From NCBI GenBank assembly GCA_027005175.1, contig JALTMC010000617.1, positions 1 to 13,056 of the forward strand: a DNA stretch of 13,056 nt, read 5' to 3'. Positions 6,676 through 12,201 of the stretch are shown here, in pieces. A program made the translations under genes and the position numbers. Position 1 is the stretch's first letter; every line of letters begins with the position of its first letter. The notes under the pieces were generated by a model, which made no database searches, was not told the DNA's origin, and saw only the letters and a list, made by a program, of their open reading frames with translations. Source of the DNA: Myxococcales bacterium. Its GTDB lineage: Bacteria; Myxococcota_C; UBA6777.

Positions 6676-7896
6676 TCACATAAAGTTGCGGGTGTGGAGA
6701 GCAGAGAGTTCTTTGGCGAGTTCTTGAGGGAAGCCCAACTTGCTCAGTCGCCGCTGGCGCAATGTATCCATTTCGTCCTGAAGTTCGATGACAGCTTTGT
6801 AGCCATCATAAAGAGTGCTGTGTTCCCAGGAACCTGCCGCCAACAGAACAAGCGCATCAAAGACTTCTTCGTTGAGGCCAGCGGTGTGTTGAAGCGCAGC
6901 ATGACGCATATGAACAGCGTTGGCTAGGCGGGGAATCATCCCTGCATCATGTTGGATGTGGCGTATTAAATGTGCCATACCAAATGCCACATGACGAGCT
7001 TCGTCTTGAGCAGCCAAGCGAGTCATCACTTGTGTCACCGGGTCTGGCGCGTTGTCGCAAAGAAACCAGAGCAGCGACAGAAATGTGCCTTCCCCTAAAA
7101 CAGAAAGCAAAAAGAACGCCAGAGCAAAATCTGGCTCATCCAACAAGGTCTTGAGAGACATTTGCCCCCCAACAGTGGAGAGCCCAAGGACATCTCGCTT
7201 AAGCGTAGCGCGACGAGTAAACACCTCGATATGACGGGCCTCATCGGCAGCTTGAATCGCCAGCAACTGCATAATTTCTCGGAAGTGAGGATGCAGTGTT
7301 GCAAGAAAGCGAGCTGGAACCATTAAGGCAACGGTCTCGTTTTCAATCAGATAGGTCATGATCTGGACAACAGCATCTTCAACTTCATCAGGCAGAGTAA
7401 AGTCGGCGTCCCATGGTATAGCAGAGTTGGGGTCCCATTGTGCAGCGGCTGCCTGGGCATAAAGACGTGGGGCTTCTTCAGTCCACACAACGTCTTTCTG
7501 GTCCAGACCAAACTGAAAGTCAGGAACCCCTGCTTCGACCTGTGCGCCACGAGCAGCAAGGCCCCATGTACCCGGTGGTTCTTCAACAACAGCCCGTTCC
7601 TCTGTTGGGTTGGCTGCGCCCGCTCGCTCAGCCCCCAACCAGCGACCTGTACATGAAGCACCACGGATAATCACACCGACTTGTGGTGTTTTATTGTCTC
7701 TATCTTTCTTTTGTGGCTTCCATCGATGTCCTTTCAAACGACACCACACTCGCAAATGAATAGACAGATCGAGAGCTCTACCGTATACGGTTAATTCACC
7801 ACCTGTAGGAAGCTGACGTAGCCAGTGTTTGACCAGCAGATGGCCCCCCTGTTCAAAACGAAGATCGAGCAGGTCTACAGAGTTTGCCTGTGTCAT
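6676..7896 (-). CDS. TusA-like domain fused to a diiron ferritin-like oxygenase domain
   Basis: 406 residues. Residues 8-60 follow the TusA/SirA fold pattern (LLDLRFEQGGHLLVKHWLRQLPTGGEL... then VWCRLKGHRW), but the catalytic Cys-Pro after 'LR' is replaced by Phe-Glu, so classical sulfur relay is unlikely. A linker of about 100 residues follows, containing AQWDPNSAIPWDADF. The C-terminal half has the full diiron carboxylate set: E185 or E187 (IENETVAL), E219xxH222 (ADEARHIEV), E269 (LGEGTF) and E299xxH302 (QDEARHVAF). This is the arrangement of ribonucleotide-reductase-like and AurF-type oxygenases. It is probably cytosolic and activates O2 on a small substrate. The ATG overlaps the upstream gene's stop as ATGA, so it is the third gene of an operon. 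The substrate is unknown. The diiron assignment is firm; the TusA-like one is likely. Confidence 0.8.
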   Translation of the reverse strand: MTQANSVDLLDLRFEQGGHLLVKHWLRQLPTGGELTVYGRALDLSIHLRVWCRLKGHRWKPQKKDRDNKTPQVGVIIRGASCTGRWLGAERAGAANPTEERAVVEEPPGTWGLAARGAQVEAGVPDFQFGLDQKDVVWTEEAPRLYAQAAAAQWDPNSAIPWDADFTLPDEVEDAVVQIMTYLIENETVALMVPARFLATLHPHFREIMQLLAIQAADEARHIEVFTRRATLKRDVLGLSTVGGQMSLKTLLDEPDFALAFFLLSVLGEGTFLSLLWFLCDNAPDPVTQVMTRLAAQDEARHVAFGMAHLIRHIQHDAGMIPRLANAVHMRHAALQHTAGLNEEVFDALVLLAAGSWEHSTLYDGYKAVIELQDEMDTLRQRRLSKLGFPQELAKELSALHTRNFM

Positions 7897-8753
7897 GATT
7901 GACTCTGCTTGCTAACACGTTCCATAAAGTCTTTGGAATATTCAAATCGATCAACGGCTCGATTCAATGGACCAAAGCCAGAAACCCGCCCTTCTTTCCA
8001 CACTTTTAAACCTTCCAGGTCAAGCAGGTGTCGGACTTTGGGGTCATCATAAGACATCGCCAACAGCTCTTTGGTAAAGGGCTCAATCAGATGCTGTGGA
8101 GCATCTTCAAGGATGGTAAAGCAGCAGTGGTCATAGGCATCCGTTTCAGCCAAAACGCGAGCTGCACCGGAGGGTATCGTTCCTTCTTTCGTGAAGTTAA
8201 GATAGTTCGCGTCGATCACACAAGCGACATCAGCGTTACCTTCGAGAAGAGACTTCACTGCCTCGCGTTCACCACCGATATGGTCACCGTGCTTGCCAAC
8301 CAGCAGGTCATGACGCTGGACTTCAAAATCTCTGCCTGGCTCCAGACCGTTTTCTGCTAGAAAGCCCAACGGAATCAGAGTAGCTTGTGGAGAGTCAGGG
8401 GCACCAACAGCGACCACTTTTCCCTTTATATTTTCCAGATTTTTAATGTTCGAGTTCGCTTTAACCAACAACACCGATTGCAAGTCCTGATCGGTGTCTC
8501 GCATAGCAATGGCTGTGGCTTTTCGACCACATGCATTTGCAATTCGCTCTGCCTGAATCCAGGCCAGTGGTGAGTTCCAGGCCACATCGTAATGCCCCTG
8601 AAAGTGAGCTTCAACCTGACGTTCGTAGTTGGAGTATAGAATAAAGTCGAAATCGAGCCCTTTCTCCGCAAAAAACTCTCGAAAACCTTCCCAGATCGTG
8701 ACAACTTTTGGGTCATAAGCCACAGCACCCATTAACAATGTATTTTGGCTCAT
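7893..8753 (-). CDS. PhnD-like periplasmic-binding-fold protein without a signal peptide
   Basis: 286 residues. The pattern fits the PhnD/SsuA/transferrin-like class of binding proteins. It has LLMGAVAYDPKVVTIWEGFREFF at the start, YDVAWNSPLAWIQAE near 55-69, then IKGKVVAVGAPDSPQATLIPLGFL, and GGEREAVKSLLEGNADVACVI in the second lobe. The N terminus starts straight with the first beta strand and has no hydrophobic signal or lipobox, so the protein should stay in the cytosol. No ABC permease or ATPase gene is nearby. Cytosolic relatives of this fold are enzymes (MqnA, MqnD, yeast Thi5), so a catalytic or ligand-carrying role is plausible. ATG 8753-8751 has a good GGAGAG ribosome-binding site. 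It lies 59 bases after the upstream flavoprotein gene and overlaps the next gene by four bases. Confidence 0.8.
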   Translation of the reverse strand: MSQNTLLMGAVAYDPKVVTIWEGFREFFAEKGLDFDFILYSNYERQVEAHFQGHYDVAWNSPLAWIQAERIANACGRKATAIAMRDTDQDLQSVLLVKANSNIKNLENIKGKVVAVGAPDSPQATLIPLGFLAENGLEPGRDFEVQRHDLLVGKHGDHIGGEREAVKSLLEGNADVACVIDANYLNFTKEGTIPSGAARVLAETDAYDHCCFTILEDAPQHLIEPFTKELLAMSYDDPKVRHLLDLEGLKVWKEGRVSGFGPLNRAVDRFEYSKDFMERVSKQSQS

Positions 8754-8792
8754 TATGTTCTCTCCATTTGGTTTGTATATTTTGAGTTCAAA

Positions 8793-8820
8793 TCGGTTCT
8801 TAAAATCGGTTCTTAAAACA
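8793..8820 (-). repeat. 13-base tandem duplication at the stop codon of the flavoprotein gene
   Basis: On the minus strand the sequence TTTTAAGAACCGA occurs twice in tandem. The first copy contains the TAA stop of the flavoprotein gene and the second lies just downstream. It looks like a small slippage duplication in the gap before the PhnD-like gene. Confidence 0.75.
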
Positions 8821-9931
8821 GAGGCATTCCGGTGACAGCTTTACCGATAAAGTCGTAAAGGACATCGGTTGTTGGTGCCATCACACCGGAGGCGCGGGCA
8901 TCGCGAAAGTAACGTTCGACACCAACATCTTTGCGGAAAGCTGCACCGCCACAAACACGCATGCCTAGATCGAGAACTTCTGTGGCAACTTCGCCAGCAC
9001 AAGCTTTGCTTTCAAGCACACGAAGCTGAGCATCGTCTCGACCTGTTTCAATGGCAGCGACAGCGTCATAAAGAAGTGTCTTAACCATATCGGTTTTGCA
9101 CTGCATTCGGGCGATATAAGCGCGGATCGTTGGCAGATCACTGAGTGCGGATTCCATATGTTCATAGCGTGTCCCCGACGCATGTACTGCCGTGCGTTGG
9201 GTGGCAGCTTGCATCAAACCAAGTGAGCATGCTGTGTTCATCAGACAAAAATAGGGTAGAACGATTCCCATCATCACATCAAAGCCAGCACCATCTGAAC
9301 CCAAGATAGCAGCAGCAGGCACAAAAACACTCTCAGCCGTAATCGGCGTAGAGTCATTACCGCGAAGCCCCAACCCGTTGAAGGGTTCAGGGATTTGTAT
9401 CCCTTCAGACGTGCGAGAAACCAACCAGATGGTGCTGGGTCCTTCTGCCTCAACAGGTTGACTCGACCAAACGTACGAATCCGCATAGTTGGCAGAGGTA
9501 ACCCAGCTTTTACGAGCATTCAGACGATAGCCATGACCATCTTTGGTGGCGTTACTGACAGGAGCCCAGAAATGACTACGTGAGCCACTCTCTGAAAAAG
9601 CAAGTGTGCTCAAGTGATTGCCTGCAGCTATATCACGACGCACAGATTCCGAGCCATAGCGCTCAATAACAGCGACCGCACAATAATGCATACAGGTAAT
9701 CATCGCGGTAGAGCCGCACTCTTGAGCCAGTCGAGCTACAACATCAACACCGGCCCGCAGCCCTTCTCCGACACCACCAACATCTTTTGCGCTGAGCAAC
9801 CCCAGTAGTCCGGCCTCGGCCAAAGCTGCCATAGAAGCTTCTGGAAAGCTTCCTTCTGTATCAACCTTAATTGCGTTCTCACGTACAACAGTAGACGCAA
9901 CTTGCTCAACAAGTTCCATGTATTTAGACAT
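8813..9931 (-). CDS. Acyl-CoA dehydrogenase-fold flavoprotein, first gene of the operon
   Basis: 372 residues. Family marks are LAFSESGSRS (111-120, replacing 'TEPxAGSD'), YRLNARKSWVTSANYADSYV (135-154), GLGLRGNDSTPI (186-197), SLGLMQAATQR and CGGAAFRKDVGVERYFRDAR (327-346). The usual catalytic Glu of the 'YEGT' motif aligns with Ala352 (MAPTTD). The alternative Glu position used by isovaleryl-CoA dehydrogenase, before 'LGLMQ', holds a non-acidic residue. This argues against ordinary acyl-CoA dehydrogenation and for a flavin monooxygenase or another oxidase of the same fold (compare DszC- or SfnC-type enzymes). The start is ATG 9931-9929 with AAGGA upstream; a 26-codon in-frame extension looks non-coding. 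Other members with a related C-terminal 'RDARA..VMAPT' pattern may exist, but I cannot name a substrate. Confidence 0.85.
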   Translation of the reverse strand: MSKYMELVEQVASTVVRENAIKVDTEGSFPEASMAALAEAGLLGLLSAKDVGGVGEGLRAGVDVVARLAQECGSTAMITCMHYCAVAVIERYGSESVRRDIAAGNHLSTLAFSESGSRSHFWAPVSNATKDGHGYRLNARKSWVTSANYADSYVWSSQPVEAEGPSTIWLVSRTSEGIQIPEPFNGLGLRGNDSTPITAESVFVPAAAILGSDGAGFDVMMGIVLPYFCLMNTACSLGLMQAATQRTAVHASGTRYEHMESALSDLPTIRAYIARMQCKTDMVKTLLYDAVAAIETGRDDAQLRVLESKACAGEVATEVLDLGMRVCGGAAFRKDVGVERYFRDARASGVMAPTTDVLYDFIGKAVTGMPLF

Positions 9932-9975
9932 GTATGTAGGTTTCCTTTTCGAAATGAAGACACAAAGATACCCAG

Positions 9976-10011
9976 CTTTGCATCGAGAGCATGTGCATTC
10001 TCTATGCAAAG
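9976..10011. promoter_or_regulatory. 36-base palindrome, probable operator of the flavoprotein operon
   Basis: The arms CTTTGCATcGAGA (9976-9988) and TCTCtATGCAAAG (9999-10011) match at 12 of 13 positions around a 10-base centre. GCAT/ATGC occurs four times inside. It lies 44 bases upstream of the flavoprotein ATG, where a promoter would be, and neither side has a T-run, so a protein-binding operator is more likely than a terminator. No regulator gene is adjacent. Confidence 0.6.
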
Positions 10012-10096
10012 TTAGAAATAAAAAAGCAGTAAGGGGCGACCTACAAACTGCAGATCAAAGGGTTAGGGACGGGGGATGTGAAAAAAGAGAGGTACG

Positions 10097-10111
10097 GATA
10101 TGCCGCATATC
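10097..10111. promoter_or_regulatory. 15-base perfect palindrome upstream of the operon
   Basis: GATATGC-C-GCATATC is a perfect 7+1+7 palindrome about 165 bases upstream of the flavoprotein start. It shares the ATGC/GCAT core with the larger palindrome at 9976-10011 and could be a second binding site of the same factor. It could also be chance. Confidence 0.35.
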
Positions 10112-10421
10112 TTGCTCCTGTAGTAGATGCTGGGTAGTGCCCACCACAGAAGATGATAGGAGTTACCAGGCATCAAGTCTCGATTCAGGGACCCTGAAAC
10201 GAAATATATGTCAGAGAACCAAGTACATCATCAGCCTCAAGTTGAGATGGATTTGCTGTAAAAAGTGGCTCGAAAACAATGGGAGGCAGACGTTAGCAAA
10301 GGAACCAAAGAGAGTCAATCGAAAAAATGGTTACAGCAGACTTGAGATTGTTGTTGGTATGCACTTACCCTTCCCTCACAAGCACAGTAGACTCGAATCC
10401 CTCATACCTCGACAATCCAAC

Positions 10422-10589
10422 AGACAACCTCTTCGCTCCAGTTGTTTCTCTTCAAACTCCAATAGACAACCTCTTCGCTCCAGTTGTTTCTCTTCAAACT
10501 CCAATAGACAACCTCTTCGCTCCAGTTGTTTCTCTTCAAACTCCAACAGACAACCTCTTCGCTCCAGTTGTTTCTCTTCAAACTCCAAC
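10422..10589. repeat. 4 x 42-base tandem repeat upstream of vapBC
   Basis: Copies start at 10422, 10464, 10506 and 10548 and differ only at one C/T position near their ends. The sequence just before 10422 partly matches a unit end. There are no spacers, so it is not a CRISPR array. Each plus-strand unit has CAACCT and AGTTG segments that could form a weak stem. The array ends 44 bases before the vapBC -35 box. Confidence 0.92.
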
Positions 10590-10632
10590 AGGTCGGTTTC
10601 AAGGGAGCAATGTTCAAATATTCCTCTTGGAC

Positions 10633-10661
10633 TTGTTATACCATGTATTGATTGCTATAGT
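10633..10661 (+). promoter_or_regulatory. Sigma-70-type promoter of vapBC
   Basis: A -35 box TTGTTA (10633-10638), a 17-base spacer and a -10 box TATAGT (10656-10661) are visible. The predicted start of transcription, about 10668, falls at the edge of the operator palindrome. The antitoxin ATG is about 43 bases further on. Confidence 0.6.
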
Positions 10662-10667
10662 AGCAGC

Positions 10668-10688
10668 GTGCTAGCATGGTGCTAGCAC
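10668..10688. promoter_or_regulatory. Palindromic operator of the vapBC operon
   Basis: The arms GTGCTAGC (10668-10675) and GCTAGCAC (10681-10688) are perfect inverted repeats around a 5-base centre ATGGT. They overlap the predicted transcription start. VapB/FitA antitoxins with ribbon-helix-helix domains bind such inverted repeats to repress their own operon, so autoregulation is expected. Confidence 0.7.
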
Positions 10689-10710
10689 TTTATGAAAGAC
10701 GGAGAAAGCC

Positions 10711-10935
10711 ATGCCAACCTTGACCATTCGAAATGTCCCTGAAGACATAGTGGAGCGACTCAAGGTTGTTGCCCAAAATAAGGGTCACTCCATGGAACAG
10801 GAGGTTCGAAATCTATTGACCTCCAGATATGCTTCCAGGCAATCCGCCCTCGACAGGATGAAGGCTCGGTGGAACCCCGAAACAGCCCCAACATCTGAAG
10901 AAATTGACGAGTGGATTGAATCGGGTAGACCATGA
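10711..10935 (+). CDS. vapB: VapB/FitA-type ribbon-helix-helix antitoxin
   Basis: 74 residues. The N terminus MPTLTIRNVPEDIVERLK, then GHSMEQEVRNLLTSR, is the ribbon-helix-helix DNA-binding domain typical of FitA-like antitoxins: the strand TLTIRNV contacts DNA and the two helices dimerise. The acidic C terminus (about 50-74, TSEEIDEWIESGRP) would wrap the toxin and block its active site. GGAG lies 8 bases before the ATG. The toxin gene starts 7 bases after this stop, and the operator and promoter above complete the operon. Confidence 0.85.
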   Translation: MPTLTIRNVPEDIVERLKVVAQNKGHSMEQEVRNLLTSRYASRQSALDRMKARWNPETAPTSEEIDEWIESGRP

Positions 10936-10942
10936 GGAAACT

Positions 10943-11356
10943 ATGGTAATTGATACAAATGTGATTGTATATGCTCTGGTAGGGGAACCGCAAAGGGGTG
11001 AAGAAGCATGGAGAGTATTGCAGTCTGCACCAGAGATCTGGGTACCTGACTCAATCCGAGCAGAATTGGCCAATGTGATCTGGCAGTGGATACGGGTCAA
11101 AGAAATGCCTCTGGAAGAAGGACTCGCAGCACTCAATGACGCAGAAGCTCTGTTTAGCTTCATCATCACTACTGACCAATTATGGGAAGATGCGTTGTGT
11201 CTGGCGATGGAACATGAACAAGCAGCCTATGATACGATTTTTGTAGCGCTTGCCATCCGTCGGGGATGGAAGGTTGTCACCTATGATAAGAAGCTTCTAA
11301 AAAAGTTCCCTGAATGCACAACTCATCCATCTGACTATCTTGCAGCATCAACCTAA
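10943..11356 (+). CDS. vapC: VapC-type PIN-domain ribonuclease toxin
   Basis: 137 residues. The PIN domain starts at once with MVIDTNVIVYAL (Asp4). The metal-binding acidic residues follow in order: Glu41 (IRAELANVIW), Asp97 (AAYDTIFVALA) and Asp115 (VTYDKKLL). VapC toxins are Mg-dependent RNases that cut tRNA or rRNA and arrest growth when the labile antitoxin is lost. ATG 10943 is chosen because GAGGAA precedes it and the PIN strand begins there; the frame is open 13 codons upstream, inside vapB. All four acidic residues are present, so the toxin looks intact. Confidence 0.88.
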   Translation: MVIDTNVIVYALVGEPQRGEEAWRVLQSAPEIWVPDSIRAELANVIWQWIRVKEMPLEEGLAALNDAEALFSFIITTDQLWEDALCLAMEHEQAAYDTIFVALAIRRGWKVVTYDKKLLKKFPECTTHPSDYLAAST

Positions 11357-11388
11357 AACAAAATAAGTTGGATATTGTTATGAAAATA

Positions 11389-11622
11389 AAATGGACATGA
11401 CCATGACCATGAATTACCTCCTTTGGTGTGCAAGTCTACGCAGGTTCAGAGTGGGGCTGCCCCCCCACTCTGAGGAAGAAAAACCCGACGAAAGTCGGCT
11501 CAACCCTTTCCTTTGGTTTGCCCTGAAGAGCAAGTTGTTCGGAGTGCGCTTTAGCGTACTTGTTATCCTCAGAGTGGGACTTTAGTCCCACGGATATAAA
11601 GGATATTTCGCTATGTCCATTT
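11389..11622. repeat. 234-base hairpin-rich element bounded by 10-base inverted repeats (MITE- or REP-like candidate)
   Basis: The ends are AAATGGACAT (11389-11398) and its complement ATGTCCATTT (11613-11622). Inside are four hairpins. They are CAGAGTGGGG/CCCCACTCTG (11447-11472), CCGAC-GAAA-GTCGG (11485-11498), AGTGCGC-TTTA-GCGTACT with one G-U pair (about 11543-11560), and GTGGGAC-TTTA-GTCCCAC (11574-11591). TCAGAGTGGG is repeated directly at 11446 and 11569. No T-runs follow the stems, so they are not ordinary terminators. No target-site duplication is visible. Confidence 0.45.
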
Positions 11623-11679
11623 CTTTTACAGGCTGTCAGGTTCCCGTATTGTCGTCTTTTTGTATCAGTTTTTTAGTGG

Positions 11680-11701
11680 TGTTCACCAAATGTTCACTAA
11701 A
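11680..11701. repeat. Two 11-base direct repeats next to the tRNA terminator
   Basis: TGTTCACCAAA (11680-11690) and TGTTCACTAAA (11691-11701) lie in tandem with one mismatch. They sit inside a larger inverted arrangement, TTTTAGTG 11671-11678 with CACTAAAA 11695-11702. Such short direct repeats downstream of a tRNA gene resemble integrase arm-type sites, but no integrase gene or duplicated tRNA end is in the window. Confidence 0.45.
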
Positions 11702-11707
11702 ACGACA

Positions 11708-11742
11708 AACCCCTCTTCTATCTCGACGATAAAAAAGGGGTT
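11708..11742 (-). terminator. Intrinsic terminator of the tRNA-Gly/tRNA-Cys unit
   Basis: A 15-base-pair stem with a 5-base loop GTCGA pairs fully, including two G-U pairs. On the minus strand it is followed by TGTCGTTTT. It starts 13 bases past the 3' end of tRNA-Cys, the right place to end that transcript. The opposite strand has no T-tail. Confidence 0.75.
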
Positions 11743-11754
11743 ATCAGGAAACTT

Positions 11755-11826
11755 AGGCGACAACCGGAGTCGAACCGGTGAATAGAGGTTTTGCAGACCT
11801 GTGCCTTACCACTTGGCCATGTCGCC
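11755..11826 (-). tRNA. tRNA-Cys (GCA)
   Basis: On the minus strand a complete cloverleaf is visible. It has acceptor GGCGACA/TGTCGCC, D arm GCC-AAGTGGTAA-GGC, anticodon loop CTGCAAA with GCA, T arm ACCGG-TTCGACT-CCGGT, and discriminator T as is usual for Cys. The first anticodon-stem pair is a C-C mismatch. CCA is not encoded. It lies 5 bases after tRNA-Gly in the same transcript. Confidence 0.93.
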
Positions 11827-11831
11827 ATTTG

Positions 11832-11903
11832 AGCGGGAAACGGGATTTGAACCCGCGACTTCGACCTTGGCAAGGTCGCACTCTACCACTGAGTTATTCC
11901 CGC
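11832..11903 (-). tRNA. tRNA-Gly (GCC)
   Basis: On the minus strand it has acceptor GCGGGAA/TTCCCGC, D arm with CTCAGTGGTAGAG, anticodon stem CGACC/GGTCG around a loop with GCC, and T arm GCGGG-TTCAAAT-CCCGT. CCA is not encoded. It is the first tRNA of the two-gene unit, 29 bases after the predicted transcription start. Confidence 0.95.
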
Positions 11904-11905
11904 GA

Positions 11906-11926
11906 TGAGAGAGACGTACTCTCTCA
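11906..11926 (-). other. Leader hairpin directly before tRNA-Gly
   Basis: TGAGAGAG (11906-11913) and CTCTCTCA (11919-11926) form an 8-base-pair stem with a 5-base loop, three bases before the mature tRNA-Gly 5' end. It probably shapes the precursor for RNase processing. Confidence 0.55.
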
Positions 11927-11938
11927 AAGACGAGATGG

Positions 11939-11967
11939 GTTATATCTTGTTCGGTTTTGATTGTCAA
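11939..11967 (-). promoter_or_regulatory. Strong sigma-70-type promoter of the tRNA unit
   Basis: On the minus strand TTGACA (11962-11967), a 17-base spacer and TATAAC (11939-11944) are a near-consensus promoter. The expected start is at about 11932, giving a short leader before tRNA-Gly. Its strength fits a stable-RNA gene. Confidence 0.85.
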
Positions 11968-12025
11968 CTTTTATTTTCACATCTTCGCAACACTCGGAAT
12001 TTCAAGGTTTTTCCAACGACACATT

Positions 12026-12181
12026 TCATCTCAGATTGAGTTGAGACAGACAGCCTTGCAAGACATCACCCTCCCCATCCATTGACGAGCCCTTTAACTC
12101 CACACGAATCACAGGTTTTGCAGGATCATTACTTTTGATCAGCAAAAAGCCTTTGTACTCAGTGGAGGCTGGACAAGATCG
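12026..12181 (-). pseudogene. Relic of a Hydin/ASH-like (choice-of-anchor type) domain
   Basis: A minus-strand frame different from that of the vWA gene reads SCPASTEYKGFLLIKSNDP, then AKPVIRVELKGSS, and ends at TGA 12028-12026. The pattern 'Y.G.L.I.SNDP..P...V.L.G' is the hallmark of ASH/Hydin immunoglobulin-like domains in large secreted proteins of this bacterial group. Only the last 50 or so residues are present. There is no start codon, and the frame runs back into the vWA coding region in the wrong phase. It is either the remnant of a separate gene or a former C-terminal domain now cut off by a frameshift and stop. Confidence 0.6.
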
Positions 12182-12201
12182 AAATGAGAGGGAAAAGAGT
12201 T

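Larger units (their letters stand above)
9932..10632. other. Long non-coding stretch upstream of the operon and of the toxin-antitoxin pair
   Basis: About 700 bases separate divergent genes. It holds two palindromes near the operon start (9976-10011 and 10097-10111) and a 4 x 42-base tandem array (10422-10589), and ends at the vapBC promoter. Open frames across 9918-10685 and 10327-10674 are long only because the array period is a multiple of three. Outside the array their translations are family-less. Confidence 0.55.
11357..11754. other. Gene-free stretch between vapC and tRNA-Cys, rich in hairpins
   Basis: 398 bases holding the hairpin-rich element 11389-11622, the 11-base direct repeats 11680-11701 and the tRNA terminator 11708-11742. 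Short open frames here (for example 11391-11585) run straight through the hairpins and are not credible genes. Confidence 0.65.

Noticed and set aside
10422-10589. CRISPR array
   Set aside because: Copies are directly adjacent with no unique spacers, and no cas genes are present.
9918-10685. Plus-strand open frame of 255 codons across the 42-base array
   Set aside because: The frame is open because the array period is a multiple of three. The rest of the translation is family-less, and the frame overlaps the flavoprotein start and the palindrome.
11490-11560. Integron attC-like site (CAAC...GTTG near the hairpins)
   Set aside because: The core sites do not fit the RYYYAAC/GTTRRRY pattern with proper spacing, and there is no cassette structure or integrase.
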